DNA of 61,678 nt, from NCBI GenBank assembly GCA_947452315.1, contig CANGCX010000007.1, positions 1 to 61,678 of the forward strand, given 5' to 3'. Position numbers and translations under genes: made by a program. The notes beneath the pieces were generated by a model. It was not told the DNA's origin, did not search any database, and saw only the letters and a list, made by a program, of their open reading frames with translations. Source of the stretch: Opitutia bacterium. GTDB taxonomy: Bacteria > Verrucomicrobiota > Verrucomicrobiia > Opitutales > Opitutaceae. Positions 18,312-25,340 of this stretch are shown one piece after another (within the stretch, counting starts at the first letter, position 1; each line of letters begins with the position of its first letter).

Positions 18312-18914
18312 ATGACCACGTTGCCCAACATACTTACGTTTTCTCGTCTACCTGCGATGTTTGCGATCGTGGCTCTAATGAATGCTGAATTTCAGTGGGC
18401 CGCTACGAGTGCATTTTGGCTTTTTATCGCAGCAGCGCTCACGGATTGGCTCGACGGTAAGATCGCCCGCGAGAGCAATTCAGTCTCTACGTTTGGGCGA
18501 TTTATGGATGCGGTGATCGATAAGGTAATGGTGCTCGGCATCATGATCGCTTTTGTCGCGGGCACGGGCTATTTCATGGGCTATAAGATCATCGGAATGC
18601 TTTTGTTGCTGTGCATTCTGGGTCGTGAATTTATGGTGTCAGGCTTGCGCATGGTGGCTGCGACCAAGGGGATCGTGATCGAAGCCGATGCGGGCGGGAA
18701 GGTTAAGACCTTCGTTCAGCTCAATGCGATAGGCTGGTTGCTAGGGGCGCGCATGCTCGAGCAAGATTTTTCAAATCTATTCTCGGGCGAGGCACGTTGG
18801 CAGGTGACGGCGGTGCATGGGCTCGGACTTTTTCTATTCGGTCTTTCGGCTGTGCTAACCGTGACTTCTGGGTTCACGTATTTTCGACATCATGGGCGCG
18901 TGGTGCTGGATTGA
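18312..18914 (+). CDS. pgsA: CDP-diacylglycerol-glycerol-3-phosphate 3-phosphatidyltransferase
   Basis: Committed step to phosphatidylglycerol: CDP-diacylglycerol plus glycerol-3-phosphate gives phosphatidylglycerophosphate. 200 residues, several membrane helices. The CDP-alcohol phosphotransferase motif D-x2-DG-x2-AR-x8-G-x3-D-x3-D is complete, running from DWLDGKIAR to RFMDAVIDK at about residues 46-72. The next gene is the matching phosphatase, 22 bases on, so the two steps to phosphatidylglycerol are co-encoded. Confidence 0.95.
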   Translation: MTTLPNILTFSRLPAMFAIVALMNAEFQWAATSAFWLFIAAALTDWLDGKIARESNSVSTFGRFMDAVIDKVMVLGIMIAFVAGTGYFMGYKIIGMLLLLCILGREFMVSGLRMVAATKGIVIEADAGGKVKTFVQLNAIGWLLGARMLEQDFSNLFSGEARWQVTAVHGLGLFLFGLSAVLTVTSGFTYFRHHGRVVLD

Positions 18915-18936
18915 GTCGCACTAACTCGTACCTGTG

Positions 18937-19455
18937 ATGCGCTTGCAGCAACCCATTTGGCCGCAATTTTTACCCGCGTCGTGGGTAGTCAATATAGCTA
19001 CGCTAGGACCAGTTGGTAAGATTTTGCCTGCACCGGGAACTTGGGGTTCGTTGCTTGGAGTCGCTTATGCCGCGAGTTTGCTGCTGGGTCTGAAGCTTGG
19101 AATGATCGAGATATTGATAGTGAGTTTGGTTGCCAGCTATCTGGCCGTAGCAATCTGTGGTGATGCCGAGGTTCGGCTCGGTCGATCAGATCCAGGAGAA
19201 ATTATTTTGGACGAATTTGTGGCTATACCATTCTGTTTTCTCGGCTGGTCGCGCTTGACTGTGGGCATATCGGACGGAGTCGTTCTGCTCGTCGGGTTCA
19301 TGTTGTTTCGTTTTTTTGATATTGTGAAACCACTGGGAATTTCACGGCTGCAACGTTGGCCCGCAGGTTGGGGTGTCGTTGTCGACGATGTGGCTGCGGC
19401 GTTGGCGACCTGCGGGGTGCTACACATCGGGCACGCGCTGTGGTTAGCACGTTGA
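18937..19455 (+). CDS. pgpA: phosphatidylglycerophosphatase A
   Basis: Membrane phosphatase that removes phosphate from phosphatidylglycerophosphate to give phosphatidylglycerol, following PgsA. 172 residues. It has the LPAPGTWGSLLG segment near the N-terminus, GDAEVRLGRSDPGEIILDEFV (PgpA signature of acidic residues) near the middle and four hydrophobic stretches. A GTG at 18934 directly precedes the ATG; I use the ATG. Ends 23 bases before the convergent NusG-like gene. Confidence 0.94.
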   Translation: MRLQQPIWPQFLPASWVVNIATLGPVGKILPAPGTWGSLLGVAYAASLLLGLKLGMIEILIVSLVASYLAVAICGDAEVRLGRSDPGEIILDEFVAIPFCFLGWSRLTVGISDGVVLLVGFMLFRFFDIVKPLGISRLQRWPAGWGVVVDDVAAALATCGVLHIGHALWLAR

Positions 19456-19478
19456 GTCAGATCGCGTTTTTGCTGTCT

Positions 19479-19982
19479 CTAGGGAAGCGCGACTAGATGC
19501 TCGACGGGGACTTTCACGAGTAGGCCTTGTTGAAGGACGTCGACAGAGAGAACGATGCCGTGGGGATTTGCAGGGTCATCCACGTAACCTTCGAGGCCAT
19601 GAAGCGGTCCACTGACAATTTTGACGCGGCGCCCTTTCGTAAAAAGGGGCATAACGCTGATTTGATAACCTGAAGCTACAATGGCCTTAACGTCGACAAG
19701 TTGGCGGAGGAACGTCGCTTCGTCGGTGACGGTAATGGCTCGTGCGAGCAGGTCCTGTTGGTAGATACGCGATTTTAATTCCAGCGGAACGCAGGCAAAA
19801 ACGTAGCCGGGGAAGAGCGGTTTTGTGTGTTTCTTAGTCTCCTTGGCGTAGTGACGTACGCTGACCACGAGTGGTAAATAATGTTCGAAACGTTCAGCGG
19901 CCATGAGGGCGGCGAATTTTTTTTCGCAGCGGGGTTTGGCGTGACAGACGAACCAAGTGGGCTTGGTGGGATCGATGATCAA
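19479..19982 (-). CDS. NusG-like antitermination protein (specialised paralogue)
   Basis: 167 residues with an N-terminal NGN domain (WFVCHAKPRCEKKFAALMAAERFEHYLP, then PLFPGYVFACV) and a C-terminal KOW motif (FTKGRRVKIVSGPLHGLEGYV). The NGN pattern of PLFPGY places it with NusG/RfaH/UpxY/LoaP. The general nusG normally sits in the secE-nusG-rplK cluster, absent here, so I read this as a specialised paralogue acting on particular operons, often envelope polysaccharide ones. It is the last gene of a five-gene minus-strand run that starts at 23704. Confidence 0.88.
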   Translation of the reverse strand: MIIDPTKPTWFVCHAKPRCEKKFAALMAAERFEHYLPLVVSVRHYAKETKKHTKPLFPGYVFACVPLELKSRIYQQDLLARAITVTDEATFLRQLVDVKAIVASGYQISVMPLFTKGRRVKIVSGPLHGLEGYVDDPANPHGIVLSVDVLQQGLLVKVPVEHLVALP

Positions 19983-20027
19983 GGGGCAGAATAGCGCGGC
20001 AGACCGGTGCGCGGGTGTCGCAGCAAA

Positions 20028-20459
20028 TTAGAGCGCTTTGAGTTTGCTGAGTGCCTCCACGTAACCAGGGAAGCCTTTACCGCAAATCATAGCTCTGCAG
20101 GCGCCGGCGGTCATTGAAGTGTGGCGAAATTTTTCGCGCTTTTTGATGTCTGAAATATGGACTTCGATCGCGGGTTTATCCGAGGCGGCCAATGCGTCGC
20201 GCAGGGCGATGCTTGTGTGAGAATAGGCGCCAAAGTTAACGATGAAAGCCTCGATGCCGCGATCGGTTAGGGCATGAATTTTATCAACGAGAGCTCCCTC
20301 GTGCGCGGATTGAAAAAAAGTGACGACGAATCCGAGTTTTTTCGCTTCGCTTCGGATCAAGGCTTCAAGGTCTTTGAGAGTTGCGCGGCCGTAGATCTCA
20401 GGTTGGCGTTTGCCGAGGCGGTCTAGGTTGGGGCCGTGAAGAATCGCGATACGTTTCAT
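20028..20459 (-). CDS. aroQ: 3-dehydroquinate dehydratase, type II
   Basis: Third step of the shikimate pathway: dehydration of 3-dehydroquinate. 143 residues from the ATG at 20459, the usual type II size. HGPNLDRLGKRQPEIYG (residues 7-23) holds the active-site loop with Arg and Tyr. QSAHEGALVDKIHAL and IVNFGAYSHTSIALRDAL carry the family Glu, Asn and His. EVHISDIKKREKFRH follows. An in-frame ATG at 20486 would add nine residues before the conserved start. It lies 62 bases after the Nif3-like gene. Confidence 0.96.
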   Translation of the reverse strand: MKRIAILHGPNLDRLGKRQPEIYGRATLKDLEALIRSEAKKLGFVVTFFQSAHEGALVDKIHALTDRGIEAFIVNFGAYSHTSIALRDALAASDKPAIEVHISDIKKREKFRHTSMTAGACRAMICGKGFPGYVEALSKLKAL

Positions 20460-20521
20460 AGGAGGAAAAGAAGCAATGCACGACATCAGGCCCCAGTTGC
20501 CAAGGTCGCATTAGCCGAAAA

Positions 20522-21274
20522 TTAGAGGGGGTTTTCGGTGGCGATGAATTCCCACGGCAAACCAAAGCGGACGCTAAGCTCGGCAGCGAGGGCTTTCACG
20601 GCGTGAACCTCGGTCGCGTAGTGCCCACAGAGGTATAGGTTGAGGCGTTGTTCTTGGGCGAAATTAAAGTGCTCTTCGCGCAATTCGCCGGTGACAAGGG
20701 TGTCGCAGCCGGTGGCGCCCAAGGAGGCTAGGGCACTGTTGCCGCTGCCACTGCAAATCGCTACTTCCGCTGGCATCGATGATCCGTATTCTATGGCTAT
20801 GACTCGTGGGTAAAGAGCTTCTAGCTTGGATCGTAGTTTATCCCTGTGAATCGAACTTGAGCCAAGAACGCCGATGTCACCGCCTTCGTTGGGGAGCCAA
20901 CCGCGGGTTGGCGTGAGTTCGAGTTGGCGGGCGATGAGGGCGTTGTTGCCTAGCTCCGGATGGGCATCAAGCGGAAGGTGGCTGGAATAAAGAGCACAAT
21001 CGGCGCGGATGAGCGAGGCCACCCGATCGTAAATGGGGCCTGTCAGTGGTCGCGGCATGTCCCAGTACATGCCATGATGCACTATAAGAAAATCGATGCC
21101 TGCGGCGGCTGCTTTTTGAAACGGGATCACGCCTGAATCCACAGCAGCACCAATTTTACTCACACGCCCCGAGTTGGCCACTTGCAGTCCATTAAAAGCG
21201 GCGGGGGCGTCTTTGAAAGAAGAGCGCCGTGTGCGTTGGTCGCAATAGGCGACGAGATCAGAGAGGGTGGGCAT
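20522..21274 (-). CDS. Nif3-like dinuclear metal centre protein
   Basis: 250 residues, NIF3/YbgI (DUF34) family; hexameric dimetal proteins of uncertain function, sometimes named GTP cyclohydrolase 1 type 2. Visible signatures: DAPAAFNGLQVAN near residue 18-30, a metal-binding VHHGMYWD segment (the HH pair) near 64-71, SSHLPLDAHPELGNNALIA in the middle, and TGELREEHFNFAQEQRLNLYLCGHYATE near 195-222 with further ligands. The ATG at 21274 lies 2 bases after the permease stop, so translation may be coupled to it. Confidence 0.93.
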   Translation of the reverse strand: MPTLSDLVAYCDQRTRRSSFKDAPAAFNGLQVANSGRVSKIGAAVDSGVIPFQKAAAAGIDFLIVHHGMYWDMPRPLTGPIYDRVASLIRADCALYSSHLPLDAHPELGNNALIARQLELTPTRGWLPNEGGDIGVLGSSSIHRDKLRSKLEALYPRVIAIEYGSSMPAEVAICSGSGNSALASLGATGCDTLVTGELREEHFNFAQEQRLNLYLCGHYATEVHAVKALAAELSVRFGLPWEFIATENPL

Positions 21275-21276
21275 GG

Positions 21277-22971
21277 TCAGACGCGGAATATGGCGCCGAG
21301 TTTTTTGCCAAGCATGAGGCTCATGCCAACAATGGTGACCCCTAGGAATACCATCGCCCATACGCCAAGCGCACTGGCGATGAATTTGCCGTCACCGAGT
21401 AGCTGAAAGAGTTCCATGATCGCCTTGGTGATGGGATAAAAAACTTGTTTTTGAGCCAAAATGAGTGAATCGCTGACCTCGAGCATAGCGAAGGCAAAGG
21501 CCAATAACCCACCGGCGATGAGATTGGCGGCGATCAACGGAAGGGTGATTTTGATGACGGATTTGAGCGGCGGGCAGCCGAGATTTTGGGCGGCTTCCTC
21601 AAGCGTTTCACTTGTCTGTTGAAACCCAGCAGAAGCAGAGCGTACGACGTAAGGCAAACGACGGACCGAATAAGCGATGATTAAAAGAATCGTGGGGTCG
21701 CGGACAGGGTTGATGAATTCGAAGAATTTTCCCTCCTGCGACATCGCCAAATAACCGAAGGCCAGTACGAGTCCGGGCACTGCCAGCGGCAGCATCGAAA
21801 GAAAATCAAGGATTTGGCGGCCACGTATTTTGGTGCGTACGACTACGTAAGCGATGGCAATACCTAGCACGATGTCGACGAGGGTGGAGATGCTGGCAAA
21901 TTTCAGGCTGTTGGCGATGGCGGGGACAGTAAGATCGTGGCCGAGGGCGATGGAAAAATTATCGAGGGTGTAATTGTGTGGCAGGACGCTGCCGTACCAA
22001 TCTTTAGAGAAGGCGACTAGGACGACACCCATATGAGGCAGGACGGCTACAAAGGTGACTCCGGCGAATAGGGCCGTGCAGAGCCAGCCTCGGCCGCGAG
22101 TGAGGTCGCGAGGGCCTCCGCTACTCGTAGCTTTGGCCATCATTGCGTGGCCGGCTCGACCAAAGAGCCCTTTGCCGGTCGCATAAAGGCAGATCGAGGC
22201 CACGAGCATCACCGCGACCAAGGCATAGGGGAACGGGTTGCCGCCAATATCTTTCAGCCCGTAGTAAATTTGCACGCTAGTGACTTGGGCGTAATCAAAA
22301 ATAAGCGGCGTCCCCAGTTCTGTGAACGCCCAGATAAAGACGATCGTCCCACCGGCAAATAAGCCGGGATTAATTAATGGTAGGGTTATTTTCCAAAAAC
22401 GCCGAAAACCGGTGCAGCCTAGGTTCTCAGCTGCCTCCTCCATCGCGGGATCAATGTTAGCAAGCGCCGCAGCAGCATTGAGGTAAATGATGGGGTAAAG
22501 TGTGAGGGCTTCGACGATCGCGATGCCCCAAAATTGGTTCGCTGCGAACCAGTCGAAGGTCCAGCCCACTGGCCTAAGGTGCAGGTTGACCAGTAAGGCG
22601 TTGAGAGCGCCATATTGACCGAAGATTTGCTTGATTCCGATGGCTCCGACGAACGGTGGCAAAATCATCGGTATTAGCACCAGTGAGCCTAAAATAGTTT
22701 TCCCCGGATATAGAAAACGATCACTGATGAAGGCTAGTGGCAGAGCGATGATTAGCGCCAAGGTCGTTGCGGCGCAGGCGAGTAGGAAGGAGTTTTTCAG
22801 CCCGCCGAGATAGGTAGGGTCGGCCAGCAGGGCGCCGATATAGGCGAGCGTTAAATGGCCGTCCGCATCAATAAATCCCCCTTTAAGAATTTGAAAAATC
22901 GGCCAAATAAAAAATGCCGCAAAGAAGGTGGCGGTGAGACCGAAAACGATGCGGGCAAAAGTGGACGACAT
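21277..22971 (-). CDS. ABC transporter permease, iron(III)-type, two fused permease halves
   Basis: 564 residues with two complete binding-protein-dependent permease units. Each has several membrane helices and an EAA loop (EEAAENLGCTGFRRFWKITLPL in the first half, EEAAQNLGCPPLKSVIKITLPL in the second) that docks the ATPase. This is the SfuB/FbpB architecture used for periplasmic iron uptake. No binding protein or ATPase is adjacent, so the rest of the system must lie elsewhere. The gene follows a DtxR-family regulator by 67 bases, which fits metal transport. ATG at 22971 chosen; an upstream frame to 23028 adds 19 unlikely residues. Confidence 0.9.
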   Translation of the reverse strand: MSSTFARIVFGLTATFFAAFFIWPIFQILKGGFIDADGHLTLAYIGALLADPTYLGGLKNSFLLACAATTLALIIALPLAFISDRFLYPGKTILGSLVLIPMILPPFVGAIGIKQIFGQYGALNALLVNLHLRPVGWTFDWFAANQFWGIAIVEALTLYPIIYLNAAAALANIDPAMEEAAENLGCTGFRRFWKITLPLINPGLFAGGTIVFIWAFTELGTPLIFDYAQVTSVQIYYGLKDIGGNPFPYALVAVMLVASICLYATGKGLFGRAGHAMMAKATSSGGPRDLTRGRGWLCTALFAGVTFVAVLPHMGVVLVAFSKDWYGSVLPHNYTLDNFSIALGHDLTVPAIANSLKFASISTLVDIVLGIAIAYVVVRTKIRGRQILDFLSMLPLAVPGLVLAFGYLAMSQEGKFFEFINPVRDPTILLIIAYSVRRLPYVVRSASAGFQQTSETLEEAAQNLGCPPLKSVIKITLPLIAANLIAGGLLAFAFAMLEVSDSLILAQKQVFYPITKAIMELFQLLGDGKFIASALGVWAMVFLGVTIVGMSLMLGKKLGAIFRV

Positions 22972-23038
22972 CTTTATCAGATTGGTGCCTAGGGCCAAAG
23001 CGCGGCAAGGAGGAACTCGCCCTTGCAATATCAGAAAA

Positions 23039-23704
23039 TCAACGGCGCAGCGGCTCCACTAGAATTTTTCCTGCCGCCGTAATGCTCATTGCTTGTGTGC
23101 GAGTGCCGGTGGTTTTGATGGTAGCCAAGCCTGCGGGTAAATTGCGACTTGTGACACTCAAAGTTGATCCAGGTAGCAGATGGTTTTGATCGGCAAATTG
23201 CAGAAACTCCGTCGTCTGTTCGGTGATGCGCACAATGCGTAGAGGCTGTTTGAGAGCGCAGGTCGCTAGGGACGCGTAGACCTGAAAGTTGAGTTTGCCT
23301 TTTCGGCTGGGAATAGGGTCTCCGTGCGGATCGGTTGCAGGATAGCCGAGGAGGGCGTCGAGCCGGTCGAGCACCTCGTCGGAAATGGCGTGTTCTAGTT
23401 TTTCGGCTTCGGCGTGCACGGAGGCCCAGTCCATCTTGAGTACATTTACTAGAAACGTTTCTACTAAGCGATGCTTGCGTAAGACACTGAGAGCTACGGT
23501 ACGACCGGCAGAAGTGAGGCTCACGCCTTGGCGAGGTTGATGGGCTACGTAGCCTTCGCGCGCGAGGGCCTTGATCATTGTGGTAGCAGTGCCAGGAACT
23601 ACGGCTAATGCCGAAGCGAGTTCACCCATGGAGACTAGATCTTGGGCGCTCTCTGAGAGCAATAAGATGTGCTTTAGGTAGTTTTCAACCGTGCTGCTAG
23701 GCAT
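23039..23704 (-). CDS. DtxR/MntR-family metal-dependent regulator
   Basis: 221 residues. N-terminal winged helix (STVENYLKHILLLSE, then SMGELASALAVVPGTATTMIKALAREGYV), dimerisation and metal-binding domain (LRKHRLVETFLVNVLKMDWASVHAEAEKLEHAISDEV, with the His/Glu ligands of the family), then PATDPHGDPIP and a C-terminal FeoA/SH3-like domain of about 70 residues. Such proteins repress metal uptake genes when Mn(II) or Fe(II) is plentiful. Transcribed away from mntH, with a nested inverted repeat between them, so control of mntH and itself is likely. ATG at 23704 preferred to a TTG at 23764 that lies inside the dyad. Confidence 0.92.
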   Translation of the reverse strand: MPSSTVENYLKHILLLSESAQDLVSMGELASALAVVPGTATTMIKALAREGYVAHQPRQGVSLTSAGRTVALSVLRKHRLVETFLVNVLKMDWASVHAEAEKLEHAISDEVLDRLDALLGYPATDPHGDPIPSRKGKLNFQVYASLATCALKQPLRIVRITEQTTEFLQFADQNHLLPGSTLSVTSRNLPAGLATIKTTGTRTQAMSITAAGKILVEPLRR

Positions 23705-23730
23705 TGATTTAAATGGAGTAGTCCGTGCCT

Positions 23731-23784
23731 TTGATACAACAAGTAAATTATTTTGACTAATCAAAATAGCGTGTGTTGCATCAA
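23731..23784. promoter_or_regulatory. nested inverted repeats, probable DtxR/MntR operator
   Basis: An inner perfect repeat ATTTTGA-CTAA-TCAAAAT (23750-23767) sits inside an outer repeat TTGATACAAC (23731-23740) / GTTGCATCAA (23775-23784; 9 of 10 paired). The two centres differ by one base (23758.5 and 23757.5). It is in the divergent region between the DtxR-family gene and mntH. Symmetry is direct observation; protein binding is inferred. Confidence 0.7.
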
Positions 23785-23820
23785 TTTATGAGCAGTGGAT
23801 TAACGGTTAGTATTCTTATT

Positions 23821-23829
23821 AAAGGAGGG
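23821..23829 (+). promoter_or_regulatory. strong Shine-Dalgarno sequence of mntH
   Basis: AAAGGAGGG, 11 bases before the ATG at 23841. It is the only textbook ribosome binding site I see in the window; most neighbours have none. Confidence 0.8.
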
Positions 23830-23840
23830 CTTAGTCGACA

Positions 23841-25193
23841 ATGAGCGAGTCGCGCTCAGCTTCTAGCTCTGAAGGGGGAAGCGGTTGGCGTCGCCGTGCG
23901 GAAGGCGTGAGTCTGCCTGAGTCGCATCGTACGATTAATGTGCCGGCTGGGGCTGGTTTTTGGCGAAAAATATTAGCTTTTTCTGGCCCTGGTTTTTTGG
24001 TGGCGGTTGGGTATATGGATCCAGGAAATTGGGCGACTGATCTCGCGGGAGGATCCAAATTTGGTTATTCTCTGCTATCGGTCATCATGATCTCGAATCT
24101 GATGGCCATTTTGCTCCAACATTTATGTTTGAAGCTTGGGGTGGTCACGGGGCGAGATTTGGCGCAGGCTTGTAGAGATCACTATCCGCGGCCGGTGGTA
24201 TGGTTTTTGTGGATTTTATGTGAGCTCGCGATTGCCGCATGCGATTTAGCTGAGGTGGTGGGATCGGCTATTGGTCTACAGCTGTTGTTTGGCATTCCAT
24301 TGGTTTGGGGGTGTGTGATTACGCTCTTGGATGTGATGGTAATCTTGCTGTTGCAGGATCGGGGATTTCGATATCTGGAGGCGTTGGTGGTGACGTTGAT
24401 TCTTACCATCGGTGTTTGTTTTGCGGTCGAGTTGTACCTCGTAAAACCGGACATGGGCGGGGTAATGAGTGGCTTTATTCCGCGGTATGAGATCCTTCGT
24501 AATTCGGAGATGTTGTATGTAGCGATCGGTATTTTGGGTGCTACAGTGATGCCTCATAATCTATATTTACACTCCTCCATCATTCAAACGCGTCGGTTTG
24601 TGCAGAATTCGGTAGGCAAGGCCGAGGCGATTAAGTTCGGTACGATCGATTCGACGTTCGCTCTGATGTTCGCGCTTTTCATCAATGGGGCAATTTTGGT
24701 CTTAGCCGCGTCAGCCTTTCACCGTCATGGTCATGCTGAGGTGGCTGAAATTCAGCAGGCTTATCATCTTTTGGATGGCGTATTGGGAGTAACGTTTGCC
24801 GGCACGTTGTTTGCGTTGGCATTGTTGGCCTCGGGTCAAAATTCGACAATCACAGGAACCTTGGCGGGGCAGATTGTGATGGAGGGTTTTTTGAATATCA
24901 GACTACGCCCTTGGTTGCGTCGTTTAGTGACGCGAGCGATAGCGATTGTGCCGGCGGTGGTGGTGCTCGGCGTTTATGGCGAGCAGAAGAGCACCGAACT
25001 ACTTGTGGCGAGTCAGGTTTGTCTAAGTATGCAGCTCGGTTTTGCCTGCTGGCCATTGATGCGCTTTACGGGCGATCGGGCAAAGATGGGTGAATTTGTG
25101 AACGCGCGCTGGCTACAGGTACTGGGATGGTTGATTACTTTTACGATCATTTTTCTCAACATAAAGTTGCTGTTGTCTGCATTGATCCCGTAA
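23841..25193 (+). CDS. mntH: Nramp-family divalent metal transporter
   Basis: Proton-coupled Mn(II)/Fe(II) importer of the inner membrane. 450 residues, about 11 membrane helices. TM1 has DPGNWATDLAGGSKFGY, whose Asp-Pro-Gly-Asn is the metal-binding signature. TM6 has MPHNLYLHSS, whose Met gives metal selectivity in the family. The N-terminal 35 residues are Ser/Glu/Arg-rich and cytoplasmic. It diverges from a DtxR-family regulator across an operator-like dyad, so repression by metal is expected. Whether Mn or Fe is the main substrate is not decided by the sequence. Confidence 0.95.
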   Translation: MSESRSASSSEGGSGWRRRAEGVSLPESHRTINVPAGAGFWRKILAFSGPGFLVAVGYMDPGNWATDLAGGSKFGYSLLSVIMISNLMAILLQHLCLKLGVVTGRDLAQACRDHYPRPVVWFLWILCELAIAACDLAEVVGSAIGLQLLFGIPLVWGCVITLLDVMVILLLQDRGFRYLEALVVTLILTIGVCFAVELYLVKPDMGGVMSGFIPRYEILRNSEMLYVAIGILGATVMPHNLYLHSSIIQTRRFVQNSVGKAEAIKFGTIDSTFALMFALFINGAILVLAASAFHRHGHAEVAEIQQAYHLLDGVLGVTFAGTLFALALLASGQNSTITGTLAGQIVMEGFLNIRLRPWLRRLVTRAIAIVPAVVVLGVYGEQKSTELLVASQVCLSMQLGFACWPLMRFTGDRAKMGEFVNARWLQVLGWLITFTIIFLNIKLLLSALIP

Positions 25194-25219
25194 GCCGTAG
25201 GGCATGCGTTCTACGGTTT
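25192..25219 (+). terminator. weak hairpin after mntH
   Basis: CCGTAG (25195-25200) pairs with CTACGG (25211-25216), extendable by a G-T and two A-T pairs into a short TTT. It overlaps the mntH stop codon. Weak T tract, so only a possible terminator. Confidence 0.35.
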
Positions 25220-25273
25220 GCTGAGGTGATCGTAGCGGCGGCAACTTTTGTACAATGGCTGCACCCGAGCATG

Positions 25274-25301
25274 AAAAAGCCGCGGGGTTTAAGCGCGGCT
25301 T
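25274..25301 (-). terminator. Rho-independent terminator of the TonB receptor gene
   Basis: AAGCCGCG (25277-25284) pairs with CGCGGCTT (25294-25301); read on the minus strand the stem is followed by a run of T. It lies about 40 bases after the receptor stop. Confidence 0.8.
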
Positions 25302-25340
25302 GCTAGGCTGGACCTATTTTACGTTGGTGCGTCTGCGCTT

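Noticed and set aside
23704-23764. TTG start at 23764 for the DtxR-family gene
   Set aside because: It falls inside the dyad-symmetric operator; ATG at 23704 matches the family N-terminus.
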